From assembly GCA_018398585.1 (NCBI GenBank), contig JAGTTD010000003.1:4410637-4474636 (forward strand): 64,000 bases of DNA. Reading direction: 5' to 3'. The notes beneath the pieces are model-generated. The model saw nothing but the letters and a program-made list of their open reading frames with translations. It was not told where the DNA came from and did not search any database. Positions 1 to 12,093 of the stretch are shown piece after piece. The position numbers were made by a program, and so were the translations under genes. Every line of letters starts with the position of its first letter. The first letter of the stretch is position 1. The DNA is from Simmondsia chinensis. Lineage: Eukaryota; Streptophyta; Magnoliopsida; Caryophyllales; Simmondsiaceae.

Positions 1-600
1 AGTTCGATCTCGAGGTCTAGTCGTAACATTTTGCATGTGAGGATTCACTTCATCTTGAGACCTCATCTATCGGCACACGAGTAACTGATTGGCTGGAAGC
101 AAAGATTCTGGAAGAGGAGGCACATTCTGTCTGCTGAATTGATTGCGTATCTGAGCAAATTTCTCTTCAAACCTCTGCATTTATTGACTCAATTGATCGG
201 CAATCTTTTCTTCAAACTCTTGTGCTTGCTGATTAACTCGATCAGCAATCTTTTCCTCAATTCACTGAGAATGTTGAGCAAATCGTTCATCATACTTTTG
301 ATTCAGTTCTCGCACCAATTCACTTTGTACATGAACATTTCTTTCAATTGCAAGCTTAATTGACTTGTTGTAACAACTTCCTAGTCTATTGCAGCATTAG
401 CACCAATAACCTCGGCATTAGGATGGACTTGCTGTAGCCTTTGCATCACCTGACCTTGTTGTAACACCACCTGCCATAATTCTCAATTCTTGCAATGCAG
501 TAAAGAGAATTTTATACCAAAAACAACTTAATCAAAGCATAATCAATCAAATTGAAGCAATTCAACTTAATCGATAGCCTACAATGGGGCTCTGATACCA
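1..600 (-). pseudogene. gag-like 5' internal region of an LTR retrotransposon (E1), broken
   Basis: Read on the minus strand, this begins with a primer-binding site at 586-600 and runs into a glutamine/glutamate-rich, heptad-like protein. One stretch (EEKIADRVNQQAQEFEEKIA) is followed by a second, similar block (FEEKFAQIRNQF), which suggests a coiled coil. At least two in-frame stops interrupt it. This position and composition fit the N-terminal gag region of a plant gypsy-type element, but no capsid or zinc-knuckle motif lies in the window, because the element continues beyond base 1. The gag assignment is inference from position after a primer site. The coiled-coil character is visible in the sequence. 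Confidence 0.5.
586..600 (-). other. primer-binding site, tRNA-iMet type (E1)
   Basis: The minus strand reads TGGTATCAGAGCCCC two bases after the LTR end. TGGTATCAGAGC is the usual complement of the 3' end of plant initiator tRNA-Met in LTR retrotransposons. It fixes the minus orientation of E1. Confidence 0.8.
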
Positions 601-602
601 AT

Positions 603-1331
603 TGTTAAGCATCAAGATCAACTTGAGCTTAACCTTGTGAAAGAATAGGATAATGAGGGAATTAAGATGAGAAGAGAAGTGCAAGAGATAAGAAGTAGAG
701 AAAATATCTCAAAGAGATGTTTGTATATATGATTGAATGAATGATTATTACACTTAAGCCAACCACTTATTCTAGATTTAGATACAATGTAAATGGACAA
801 GCTTAATCGACTTACTAGATCCTTAGCCACTAGAATTGACGCTTACTTGACCCCTTCAACCGACTTAATTAACCTCCGAGGCCCTTTGGCACCAGTTAAC
901 TAGCAATACAATTCAAACATTACCAAAGACCAACGGATACATCTTATTACATCAAAAACAACTACAAATCATAACTTATAAGTCTTAGATGATATTCTAG
1001 TAAGTGTCCTTGAGGTTATTAGTTGCGGTTAGTAGCTCATCTATGTAGGGTTGGTCAAGCTAGTTGGTCAATGTTGCCAGGCTAGGTAGTTAAGTCGATT
1101 GAAGGCATAAGTCTTGGTTCAATGTATCTCCTCTAACCGACATTAGCTTAGAGTTAGTATAAGATCTCTTCCACTCTACAGGGATAATTTTTGATGAATA
1201 CAAAATATCTTTAGATATTTTTCTCTCCCTCATCTAACTCTCTCTGTATTTCTCATCTACCTTTTCTTCTCTTCTCATCTAAACTCTCATCTATCCTAGG
1301 TTATGATTCGAGATTGTTCTCAATCATAACA
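603..1331. repeat. LTR sequence bounded by TG and CA, apparently two LTR pieces in opposite orientation
   Basis: The segment starts TGTTAAGC and ends CATAACA. From 603 to about 985 its minus strand aligns by eye with the LTR of element E2 (42905-43363), with shared pieces such as 'agtaagtcg' and 'aagtgtaataat'. From about 985 to 1331 the plus strand ends like the 3' end of the E2 LTR (tctcatctatcctaggttat and so on). Both outer ends are therefore U5-like. It could be two abutting LTRs or one rearranged LTR, and the internal join is not resolved. Tat-P coding sequence resumes at 1332. Confidence 0.5.
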
Positions 1332-2340
1332 TTAATCTTCTAGAACCATGACAATTATGTGGTTGTTATGGCAGATAGCAAGACATTCATTACTTGCTCT
1401 AATTATGTTGAGGCAAAGTTTTATGAAGCTGGTGTGGGACCACTGAATGTTAAAAGGACCACTCCTCAATCTTCTTAACACCAGGAAATGATAGACATCC
1501 ATGATAGCTTGCTTACTAAAGCTGAGGTTGATCAGAGGACGTGGAGTCCATAGACTTTGATTTCTAGGGATGCATGAGAGCCCTTTTGTGTGAAGGAGAC
1601 CATCAAGGCACACTAGAAGCCATATACAGGGGAGCATGACCTTTCATTAATTGCCCAGAGGGTCATTTCCTAAGCTATCATGAAGTTCGAACCTTGGCAT
1701 ACTGATGACCAACCATGGGCTTAGCAGCCCTTTGTTAAAAATTACCTTGAGATCCAAATGATACAAGTGAATGAGCTAAAGTTATTGACTTAAGAGCAGC
1801 ACCAGATAAGATGGAGAATTTAAAGGATGAAGTTTGAGACCCCCTCCTTAAGGTTAAATTGGGCTAAACAAAAGACCCAATGCCTACCTATCCTAGTGCT
1901 CTATGATTTGAAGAGTAGAGGAAGTAGTATTTGACCTTGCTTCATGAGCTCAAGGACTGCTTTGCTCAGGATTATCATGAAATTCCTGGCCTAGAAAGAA
2001 AAGGGGTTGAGCTTAGGCTCCCTATCAAGCCAGACATCAAACCAATAATTCAGGCCTAGAGAAGGATGGCAAGTAATATACTTGGTCAAAGAGGAAATTG
2101 AGAGACTCCTGAAGGACAAATTCATCAGGACTACCAAGTATGTTGAGTGATTGGCAAATATTTTACCTGTTATTAGAAACAATGGAAAAATTAGAGCATG
2201 CATTGATTTCTAATATGTAAATGCAGCCACTTAAATTATTGAATACCTAATGCCAATAGCTGACGTTCCCATTGATTTAGCCTCGAGGCATGAGGTCTTG
2301 TCCTTTTACTATTGAAATGTATGATTGAACCAAATATTCC
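1332..2340 (+). pseudogene. Ty3/gypsy pol fragment (Tat-P): protease-RT spacer and start of reverse transcriptase
   Basis: The plus-strand translation gives WNHDNYVVVMADSKTFI and SNYVEAKFYEAGVGPL near 1330-1440, matching the minus-strand Tat-M element at 40720-40870. At 2100-2310 it shows the first half of a gypsy reverse transcriptase: EEIERLLKDKFIRTTKYVE, then ILPVIRNNGKIRACIDF, then MPIADVPIDLASRHEVLSF. Many stops occur, several where a CAG or CAA codon is expected. The catalytic YXDD region is absent, so the copy is internally deleted before 2340. It is the pol remnant of the element whose 3' LTR starts at 2694. Confidence 0.75.
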
Positions 2341-2693
2341 TATTGATCAGTTGGGCTGTTAGCATGAAGAATGGGAGCATAAACGGTCTATGAGATTTGA
2401 TCCATCATCGCTTTGTTTGAAGAATCAAAAAGAGGCAAGGAATATATTAGCAATGAAGAGCAAAGATTTAAGAACAAAGCGCAAATGTTTTCAAGTGCTT
2501 GATCACAACAAAGAGAAGCGCAAAGAAGGAAAAGTAAAGATTCGAAGCCCCAACTATGATATGTATAGACATGTAGGAATGAAGGTCGCACATCAAATAG
2601 TATTCTCTCAAGCTCCTGTCGTTGAGGGTAAAATCAAGCGGATTTTTTTCTTGTTGGTATTCTAAATTTATCAACGGCTAAGAAAGGGGCATT
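2341..2693 (+). other. 3' internal remnant of Tat-P ending in a polypurine tract
   Basis: About 350 bases between the truncated RT and the LTR. A 91-codon frame (2390-2665) exists but resembles nothing I recognise. The last bases, AAGAAAGGGG at 2680-2689, are a plausible polypurine tract just before the LTR start TGTTTACTCCC at 2694. Confidence 0.5.
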
Positions 2694-3467
2694 TGTTTAC
2701 TCCCGAAATTCAAAAGAGTTGGGATGAAGCCATTTTAGGCAAAATGTTGCATGTTTATCATGTAAGATCCTCCTTGAGGGAAGTCAGGACATTAGGTGCT
2801 AAGATAATGGCATCTCGAGCGCAACTGCTTGAGAAGTTTTCACCATGACAGGGGTATTAGCCACTCGAGGCTCGAGATGGTTGTAGGGCAAAAGGAGCTC
2901 GAGCTCGCAGGATTTCGCTAAAGGCTAAAAGGCAGGTGGTTTCAAAGCTCGAGATAGTTACTTGGTGCATAATTTCAGATGCATGGGCACCCAGCTTATC
3001 CAAGAAAATACAGCGCATACAGAAGAGGGTTCAGCTGAAAAGGCGGATGTGGACTTTAACGAATATGCTTGAGCACACCAAAATAGGGGCACGTTCACTA
3101 ATCATTCATGCACTTAAGAGCTTGATGGACGACGTGGGAAGAAATGGCTGCAGAAATAGGGGGCAACCATTATTTAGTTTTTCCATAAATAAGAGACACT
3201 ATTGTAGTTGTTAAGGGTCCAACTCCAATCATACAAAACTTCTTCAAGTTTTCTTTACAGCACTCTTGTGTTTTTACCTAAGAGTAGCATAACTTAGCTT
3301 AGCGTAGCATAGATCTTGTTGTACTTGCTTCTAAAGTAATGCAATGCTTCTGGCTTCATGTATGAACTTCTCGTTTTAATCTGTTCCCAAAATCGACAAG
3401 TTAAGAATTGAGACTTTAGTTTAAAGCTTTGACAGCCAAGGTTTGACCATGATTGTGTTGGTCCGAA
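2694..3467 (+). repeat. 3' LTR of Tat-P, first part (split by the copia array)
   Basis: This aligns by eye, in opposite orientation, with the Tat-M 5' LTR at 46757-48122. Shared blocks include GCTTGAGAAGTTT, CCACTCGAGGCTCGAGA and CCAAAATCGA. The sequence stops abruptly at 3467 after 'gttggtccgaa', where LTR A of the copia array starts, and resumes at 38585 at the homologous position. Together the two parts make about 1.38 kb, the same as the Tat-M LTR. Confidence 0.8.
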
Positions 3468-5407
3468 TGTTGGGACATAATTCAAAAAGATTCCCTAAGT
3501 TAATCTAATTAACGTAGAGGAATAGTTTAGAATTTTCTAATTTTAAGCCTACTATCAACTTAGAATTCCTAATTCTAAATTTATAGATTTAAAAAAAATT
3601 CCTAATTCTAATTTTAAACCTACTATCTATTCCAATATATTCATAATAACGAGATAAATAACTTGCATAATAAATACTTTAAATAAATAGAAAAGTGAAA
3701 ACTAAAAAAGAGGTAAAGAAGAAGAGCTGGATGTAGACCGTAGTGTCGTTCCAAGAAATCACCAAGACCGTAAGACCTTCTACGCAATCTCCTCTAAACA
3801 CCTAGAGTGTGGGCTCCGAAAAATATTAGCTAGAGGAAAAATGTCAACGAAATTTCTCCTCTTTTATTTCACCGAAAGTCAAGACTTTCATAAAACTATT
3901 TAATTTGGTTTGATTAATTCAATGCTAAACCATAATTCCAGGACCCCTATTTAAAATACGCTATTGGGATGAAAAAAAATATGAAAGCCTCGAGGCAGGA
4001 TACAAAAAACAAAGCAAAATCGACGTCGTATCGAAAATAGAAGAAAAAATGCCTTGCCTAGCATGCAAACGACACGAAGCGCTAGCGGATTTATCCGCGC
4101 TAGGCACGGATTTGTCCCTGGGCATCCCAACGGATGACACATGTTGCACGTTGGTTTATCCTTGCCGAGCAGCACAGATTGCGGTCGCGCCGTGATTGGT
4201 CCAACTTGAAAACCCGATTTTTCCCTTTTTTTTGTTTCCCACATGTAAAATATCAGCTTATGAATTTTATTTTAACAAAATAATTTCAATTTATATTTTT
4301 CAATTTTAGTCATCTAATGAATAAAGTTAAACAAAATTATATTTATTCAACTCATGAATTCTTTAATATTTTTCTTATGGTGCAAAATTCAAAGCTTGCG
4401 TAGGGACCTAAAGGACAATTTAGATCTAGCTTCAAATGCATCAAAACTCATTGCCATCTCAATATAATATTTGATTACCATTTAATAGGATTTAATTCTA
4501 CTAAATAAATCCTATTGTACTCTTGAGTTAAATTATTTATTTGATAATTCCCAATTTATAATAATTGAACGATCAGCCCCTCTATCCGATATACATATGA
4601 AGTAATAAGTAAAACTATTATCATTATAGTTCGCACCGCTTCTCCTTAAGTACCATGCTCGCCCCTTTTGAATAATTATTTGACATGAGAATATATTCTT
4701 TGTATCAATTCCCGTGACGAGCACTCAAAATACTTTGGCCAAAGATGTCAAAATTTTCCGAACCCTTGCAAATCTACTTTAGGGGACATCTGTATCTCAT
4801 AAGAGACTATAGACTCCATATTGACTATTTTATTCCCGCTATATTTCATGCCGTCATTCAACATACGTAAACTATAGGCCACTTTACAGGACCTCACTTG
4901 AGTACATCGAAGTGCCGAACACTATGTGCACGAATTCAAGACGATCTTAGGATTTAGAGTTATTGCCTAATCACAAAGAACTATTTATTTTTGATAGCAA
5001 TTAAGAAATAAACAATTCCGGTGGTCCAGCTTAATGTTCCAATCTTATTGACAAACACTAACTATGATACTTATGGATCCCTATCCGTATAACCTAGACA
5101 AGTCATCTAAGGTATCATCTTATTGTCTTATCAGACAAGCTGTCTAGTACTCATCACCGGCTATGAACTTACTTTGACAACATGTTACACCTTTTTTATT
5201 TAAGTCTATCTGTGGCTCAATCTTATTAACCACTTAAAACAAACTATGACATGTCGCAATGGACTGTGTACATCTCATGGAATATCGTAGGAACAATCAC
5301 ATGCATATTTGAATCGTAAACCATAATCAAACATAAAATAATAAAATAATTTTATTTATTAATATTTAAACACAAATAATTGGGTTTTCAGGGCATTAGT
5401 TCTAACA
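3468..5407 (-). repeat. Copia LTR A (3' LTR)
   Basis: 1940 bp; it begins TGTTGGGACATAATTC on plus and ends GTTCTAACA. The next bases, ATCTCCCACTG (5408-5418), read on minus as a purine tract CAGTGGGAGAT directly ahead of the LTR, which marks this as the 3' LTR. The 36300-38584 LTR repeats most of it, for example the blocks around 'gaattctttaatatttttct' and 'gatccctat'. Confidence 0.8.
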
Positions 5408-6646
5408 ATCTCCCACTGTTCTAAACCTAATTTGTCTTGCACTGCCCAACTATCCCCTAGGGACTTGTCAACTCATTGATTATAATAATTTCAATACCAA
5501 TGCCTCACTACCACATCCTTTTGCTCACACGATATGGAACTACATGGAGCCTCCGAAGTCAATGAGCTTAGTTTACAATTTCTTAAGTTGTTAACTACCC
5601 AACTTGTATAGTGTACTGAGCAGTACTAGATCGCTTTACACTTCACAATCTAATGGCTCCCACTCCTAGGCTAAATATAAATTTTTGTGTCAAATGTCAA
5701 GAATCCTTAAAATCATGTGTAGCCTATAAGAAACCAACATAGTTTCTCCCAATCTTACAAAAGCCTGACCCAAGAACATTGTTGATTCATCCTTGGTCTT
5801 TTAATTTTGAAATAATTGGAAAGTAAAATCTTTAACAGCTTACTGCAATTCTACACCATACTTAATGAGTAGAATGCTATCCAAATACATCACTTAGAAA
5901 GTCATTACTTTCTTATTGTGTCACGTGAACTCCTATGGTTTAATAAATATTTGTTCAAACCCATCAGATTTGATGATCGTCATCCAATCTGCTACTCAAT
6001 GATCAATATGCTAATTTAAGTCCATAAGTGGACTTCCTTAATTTGCATACTATGTGCTTCTCACATTTGGCAATAAACTTATCTAGTTGTATCATATATG
6101 TATGTCCCTTAAGATGACCATTCAGAAATCATCATCTTGACTTCCACTCGTCATATCTCATCATAATGAGATACAATGGACAAGAGTATCTTTATGAACT
6201 TAAGCATAAAAATCGGCCAGAAGGTCTCGTCATGGACAATTTCTTCCTTTGGGGTATAACCCATTGCCATCTATCTCCACTTCGAGAGTCTTTACCTTCT
6301 CCTCCACTCCTCTCAATCTCTTGTAGATCCATTTACATCCAACCTAATGTATTTAATGACTTCCGGCGCCTCTACAAGTTCCCATACTTTGGTAGAATAC
6401 ATTTACTCCAACTTAGCTCTTATTGCCATGACGCATTGATCTGCATCTCTATCCTTAAGAACTCCGTTGCAGTCTAGAAGATGAGATTCATTATCATGAT
6501 CAACCACTAAGGTTGATCAAATGAATCTAACAGATGCCCTGATTATCCTCCCACTACACTGAGGCTCCTGTGATTTTAGTTCAAATTAAGATTAGCTATA
6601 GTACACATGAAATGCATCAACCAAAACAAAGTTGCATCATGTTGTT
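5408..6646 (-). pseudogene. Ty1/copia RNase H and reverse transcriptase remnants (internal 1, 3' part)
   Basis: Minus-strand internal sequence between the purine tract of LTR A and the inserted LTR element. The segment at about 6290-6480 encodes the region before and at the start of copia RT: the translation shows a KWIYKR-like block and upstream 'VFYQSMGTCRGAG'-type text, decayed. Its better-preserved copy at 12690-12818 reads LEHMYSNKVWELV. The RT and RNase H part at 5430-6280 is heavily mutated, and I rely on its parallel with the clearer copy at 27950-28880. No frame is open over a full domain. Confidence 0.6.
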
Positions 6647-7016
6647 TGTTATGATTCAAGGTAAATCTTGATAATAACCTACGGATAGTAGAATATGAGA
6701 TGAGAAATTAGAAGAATTTAGATGAGAAGTAGAGAGAATTTAGAGATGAGAGAGAGAAAACATCATTTATCATTCAACATAGTCCTTTCTTACAATGCAA
6801 GACCATTATTTATACTAATTCTAGCGTAGGTGATAACAAGGGAAAATATCTAACAATTCACTTTACCTAGACAAACCATCTAACTCACCTCTTAACCGAC
6901 ATTACCTCCAAAATACAAGATTATTACAAGTACTAATATGACTAATACTAGTAACTTATACAAATTAATTACAACCAATGACTTCATAGTTCTAAATCCC
7001 AAGTCCGATCTTGACA
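6647..7016 (-). repeat. E3 LTR copy 1 (3' LTR)
   Basis: 370 bp, TGTTATGATTC...GATCTTGACA. The flanking base run TCCCCCCTAAAGAG (7021-7034) reads on minus as a purine tract, so this is the 3' LTR. It matches LTR copies at 12094, 13023 and 13980 over full length. Confidence 0.85.
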
Positions 7017-7032
7017 ATACTCCCCCCTAAAG
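7017..7032 (-). other. E3 polypurine tract
   Basis: The minus strand reads CTTTAGGGGGGAGTAT immediately ahead of the LTR. It has six G here. In the two partial copies at 12467 and 13406 the same G run has grown to 24 and 27. Confidence 0.8.
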
Positions 7033-8261
7033 AGATTCTTGTCCTCAAGAATCTTCGTAGAGAGTTAAAACTTTGAAGAACTCTTATTGATGTAGAAGTT
7101 GCAGCTGAAGAGATTATTTGCATCCGAACTGCAGCTTGGATCGCATCTGAATTGGACCTGCATCTAAATCTGGGTAGCAATGGTTCTTGCGACTTGATGT
7201 TGGTCACTTGCTGTCGATGGCCAGGAGCATCCAATTTTATAGAGTTTACATCAGGAGGTCTAACACTATCATAACAAATTAGCCAAGATCTAGTGCAGGA
7301 CAATATCATCCACTTGTAGCAGAAACACATAGAAGGCCAAGTGTACTGCTGCTGCAACCATTGAACCTCAGCTCCCCATCTGAATTTGCATAGCTCCAAC
7401 TTTCCTTTACTGAACCTCGATATTGTCCTCTTATAAGTGTTCAATTCCTCCAAATTAATTACTGTCATTGCACTCAGATTTGTTGTTGAATTCGCATTTG
7501 TGAAAGTACAACGTTTTTCCCAACAAAGCTTTCGAACTCCTAAGGAAGTCCGACACTCTTTCCCTTGCTACTGGGCCTTGCTGCACTGCTACACTGATGT
7601 ATTCTGGTGGGCCTTGCTGCATTGATGGCCAAAAACGCAGCAGCTGTAACCCCAAACTTCAACCTTCAACCTGAGTTTCAATTGCCTACTCATACCTACG
7701 CAGAACCAGAGTGCTCTTTTGCTGTTAACCTTGTAAAACCTAGTTCTTTTCTTACTTTGGAAAAGGTTCTCAGCTGATCTTGAATTCCAAAGGCCCCTGA
7801 GAATCTGACTTGCACAACCAACTTGGTCCTTTGATGCTATGGAAGACTCAATCCTATTTCCCTCTAGCAGCTTGCATCTACGACAGCACAACAGTCCCCC
7901 ACTTGCGTACAGCTTTGAGTCCCCTCTTCTGCTGCTGAATGTGACATTGATTCACTCACTACTTGAACTTTCAAGGGAAGCCAACACTCTTCATTCAAAC
8001 TACAATTCAGGAGCTTCATTCTCTGCTCAAAGACTTCAATTTCTGCTTGCACTTCTTGCAATTTTCTGCTAGTGAAAGAACACTTGATTGTATCCTTGAA
8101 AGTATGCTCATTCTTGGCTTATAACCCCATTCCAACGGATCTTAGATGCATCTTGTGATGGTTGGCAGCCATGAGCACCTCAAAAACAGCTGGAGGAGTG
8201 CTGCACTGCTCAAATCCTTCAGCTACATGTGACCCTTCTACCATTTGTTCTCTGTCACAAA
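7033..8261 (-). other. E3 internal region, no clear coding content
   Basis: Between the purine tract and the long frame at 8262. Short frames of 60-158 codons exist on both strands (for example 6992-7468 minus, running from the LTR into the interior). Their composition is unremarkable and they carry no domain I recognise. The first 190 bases are repeated at 12464-12655 and 13393-13612. Confidence 0.5.
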
Positions 8262-9503
8262 CTACTCCACCATTGAAGCGTTGCTCCAATGAGAACTAAC
8301 TGTGTTCACTTGATCTTCTGCCATGGACCTTTCCTGCAGTGGATACTTTTCTTGCAGCCACTTAAAGAGTTGAATCTCTATTTGAACTTGCAACTCTTTG
8401 GTTGCATCTCTATTCAAGATGATATGTGTTGCAGTTAACTCCCCACAAGATGCTGCTACCAAGGCTTTCAGTGGAATGTATGTTATACCTGATCTAGCCT
8501 CAATTATTTCCTCTGATTCAGGCTTGAGAAGTTGAACAATTTTCCATTCTTGCTGCCTCCTTTTCCTGTTGTTATCAATAGGCAGCTTACCTAAACTTTC
8601 CATAGTTTTTAGACTCATGTCAGCCTCCTTAGCTTGCATAAGAACATAATTCAGTATTACAGCTACATTCCCAACCCAATTTGAGCCAACCATTAATCCT
8701 TCTCGCCACCACCCTTGTTCCTTATTCTTACTCAGCTCGAAAGGTTGATTACTTCTACCATTCGGCATTGTGAAGGATAACAGGAACCATTCCGGAGGCC
8801 TAACATTAGGTTGAACTGCAGGGAGAACCCCTGGATCAACCCATTTGACACGCTCCCTCTGCACCTCATGCCTCTTAAGTGAGCCTAGCTTACGTATAGT
8901 ACAAGTACTTGCGATGGAGTTCAAGAATAACCCTTCGTCACCCACTATACTGCTTGAATCACACAACTAAATCTCCGTACGCCAATCTTGCATCAATGGT
9001 TTAGTTTGTAACCCACCAATTAGTGAACAAGATATTCCAAACACATCCTCACTTGAAGATGCTTCCGAATTACTTGGTATACCAGCAGCTATTTGTTCCC
9101 GGTTGATTGAATCCCAGCTCATTAGATCATCATTGTCACCAGATTCATCATTTTTAGCACAATTACATCCCACTAGATCTTATTTAACTCTGAATGCTTC
9201 TCCAAACTCCTTCCCTGGATCAAATGGTCTCCAACAAGTTTGGGTAGCCACTTTGTCAATCTTTTGAGTGTTATTTGCTTGAGCTTCTCTACCCAACTCT
9301 AGAAATAGCATATAAGGTTGTTGCACCGGCTTGAATTTTACTGCTGAAAGTCTCCCCTGTAACAACTGAACTTGCTGATGATTTTGTGGAAGTATCACAT
9401 TCTCCTCACTGAAATTCTCCAGAAATTCTCCCCTGTTGCAATTGTAATAGCCACTCTGATGCTTACTTTGCATATGCATTAGCAGGTGCACTAGTCGTAT
9501 CAA
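8262..9503 (-). pseudogene. E3 internal protein of unknown function, one frame with two stops
   Basis: A single minus-strand frame of about 414 codons, broken only by stops at 9180-9182 and 8967-8969. The C-terminal part contains a tryptophan-rich block (KWVDPGVLPAVQP, then EQGWWREG and GSNWVGNVAVILNY) and a basic stretch NRKRRQQEW. No RT, integrase or protease signature is present. The element context suggests a protein once carried by this LTR family. I do not recognise it. The region is cut off at its N-terminal side by AT-rich sequence from 9504. Confidence 0.45.
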
Positions 9504-10886
9504 GTAATAAAGTGTGAGTAAAGTATCATTCCCGCGATAATTGTTATTGAGTAAGTACCAAAATTAGTAGCGTTAACAATATTTGAAAGATCGAAAATTG
9601 AGATTTTGATATGAAATAAAATAAAATAAAAGCAACAAATTTTTTTACTAAATTTTGATCCAAGATTTACTGATTTTTTTATAATTTAATAAAATCCAAG
9701 GCATCCGATTTCATCTAGTTGCATCAATACGCCTTTCTATTCTCGTTATTTAAGTTGTCATTACGTGTTGATGGTTGAAAATCCTAATTTACTAAATATT
9801 GTCTCTCGAGCAACATTTAGCATGCTCTTTTACATATTAGCCCATCATTCTTGTGCATGAATTTAAATAAGAAAAGAGTTTTTAAAGCTCCATGATTTTC
9901 ACTTAAAAACCGCACAAATCGCATTAATCTCTCTCGAGTATTTGCTTAATTTGTGGTGCTTATCACCTTAGCAATCTTCATAAATCTCCTCTTGGATTCA
10001 TTATGAATCATTATAGGCCTTAAATTGTGATCAAGCATTTAAAACTTATGAAGAGTAATGATAAACACTTCAACAATGTAATGACAAAATATTGAATGCA
10101 TTAAATTAGAAATGAGCGTATATTACAACTTAGGCTACATCGTTGCCTTGGAATAACAAAATTAGTTCATGATAAACATAATATAAAACAAAACTAAGAT
10201 AAAATTCATGAACTTAAAAGAAGAAAAGGATAGAAACAACTAAAAAATGCAAAATTACAAACTTTCTTCCTCATTTTTCTTCTTCTTTCACCCGGTTTTT
10301 CTTCTTTTTCTTCTACTTTCTTTGTGATTTTTGCGGGATGAAGGATACTCAAAAAAGCTCCCAAACACTGCTATTTATAGTGTTTGAAATGGAATAAAAA
10401 AAAACCGGAAAAATTACATCAAACTTCATCCTTATTTGTTCTTCATTGCCGCCCACTTGCAACTTGTTTTCAACTTGTAATTTTTTATGCTTTTCTTCAC
10501 TTTGCACCACGCAAACCTGCATTTTCAAATCAATATGATATTGTTTGTGTGTTATGCAATGTATTTGAGCTAAAAAATTGAATAATATTGCCGCCCATTG
10601 AAAAGTTGTTGCAACATTTGTGTTATTTTATGTAGGTTCATGTATGAACCGTGTACTTTAGGTGGTTTTGCTATATATATATATATATATTTTTTTTTAA
10701 CTTTTATTTGATGTATCTTGCTTTTATTTGTTGATGTAGATGATAAAACCTAGCAAGATTTAGTATAAAATGAGTGTTTTTTCAAGAAAAGGGCATAGTT
10801 GAAAACGAGCAAAACCGAGCAAAAGCGATTAAAGTTAGATGTAAAGTGGTCAAAAATATACCAAAAATGATATAAATAATTATATA
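9504..10886. other. AT-rich sequence within E3, probable insertion; no gene
   Basis: The reading frames on both sides (8262-9503 and 10887-11554, minus) stop here. The stretch holds pyrimidine runs at 10265-10320 and a (TA)n microsatellite at 10672-10690. It begins near 'gcactagtcgtatcaagtaa' and ends near 'cttttcacactcaaatatg'. I could not find terminal repeats or a target duplication, so the element type is open. Confidence 0.4.
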
Positions 10887-11873
10887 CTAAATTAGACTTT
10901 TCACACTCAAATATGAATTGTTGTCGTTAGAGTTCTTCTTCCTCCTAACCTTCTTAAGCGTTCTTCTAATCCAAGCACCAAACTCAAGTCTATTAAATGA
11001 CAACATAACCATCTCATGCTTCTTCAATTTCTTGTTCTTGCTAACATCAAGCTTATCAAGAATCTTATTAATTGATTTAAGGCGTAAGAAATCTAGAGGT
11101 TTCCCCTTGTAAACCAATAGTGGCCTTTCTGTTGCTCTTAACCTCTTGCTCGAGTAACATTTCTTGAGATTTAAATGGATGAACAAGCTTCCTTACCGTG
11201 CTAAATTGTATATTTTACTCTCAACTTCCTGATGCTCCATATCTCAATTTGCACATGAGAAACATCTTCATGTGATTGAACGTCTTGCACTTCAGGCCGT
11301 GCTGCTTCCATTTCAGATTGAAATGCTCTTGATCTTGCCATCATCTTACACTCATCCAAAAGCTGGAGTAACTTTAGTGCAGTTTGCTGAAATCCTTCAT
11401 CAACCTTCCTGCTCGGCTCACCATCAGCAGTTTTTAGTCTATTATTAACTGAATTCAAACTCAATTGAACTTGATCCTCTTTAAACTCAATATTCTCAAC
11501 ACCACAGTCCCACAATATTTCCTCATGCACACATCCCAGCCTTGAATCTGCCATAACTTAATCCGTAAAAACATAATCCATTCCAGCACCAGCAGCGTTG
11601 GCAGGAGAATTAGTTTTTCCTTGTCCAAATCAGCACTCTTGTACTACGATCACCTCTGATCTCACTTCCTCACTGCTATGCTCTGGTGATCCTAGATTCT
11701 ACTACTGATATTCCAGCTACCTTTGCAAATATTGCGGTTCTAATCGAGGTAAGGTAAGTTTACAATATTGCATGAGCTGTTGCACCTGTTGTTGAACACG
11801 AACTGCCTGTTCCAACTGCAATGCATCAACCATAGCATTTCCAGCTCCAACAACTGGATTTATATCGTAAATC
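10887..11873 (-). pseudogene. E3 N-terminal internal protein, frameshifted, unknown function
   Basis: On minus, a start near 11873 (MIYDINPVVGAGNAMVDALQ) lies about 210 bases downstream of the primer site. It is followed by glutamine-rich text (VRVQQQVQQLMQY), several stops, then an open 117-codon stretch (11554-11201) and a basic 99-codon stretch (11186-10887, with KNKKLKKHEM). Frames change between the pieces. The position is that of gag, but no capsid motif or zinc knuckle is visible, so function stays open. Confidence 0.4.
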
Positions 11874-12079
11874 ATGCTTGATTTAATACAAACTCAATTT
11901 AATAGAAGTAACTTCAACTAAATCAAATGCAATTCACCAAGCAACTATGAAGATGTAGATTTATACAGATAGTAACCGCAAGCTTCTCAATCAAGAATTC
12001 AAAATTTAGTTCCTTATCATTTTACAATGCGATTAAGGATATTTGATATCAATTCGCGCTTGATTTGGAAGCAAATCAA

Positions 12080-12092
12080 GGATCGGATACCA
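12080..12092 (-). other. E3 primer-binding site
   Basis: The minus strand reads TGGTATCCGATCC one base after the LTR end, a tRNA-iMet-type site with changes from TGGTATCAGAGC. It shows that the LTR at 12094-12463 is the 5' LTR. Confidence 0.75.
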
Positions 12093-12093
12093 C

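Noticed and set aside
6992..7468. 158-codon minus-strand frame
   Set aside because: It spans the LTR edge, the purine tract and non-coding interior of E3. The parallel frames in the duplicated units shift with the length of the C run, so it is unlikely to be coding.
10672..10690. (TA)n run as a transposon end or origin
   Set aside because: Plain microsatellite without terminal repeats or duplications around it; the same holds for (AT)n at 48966-48990.
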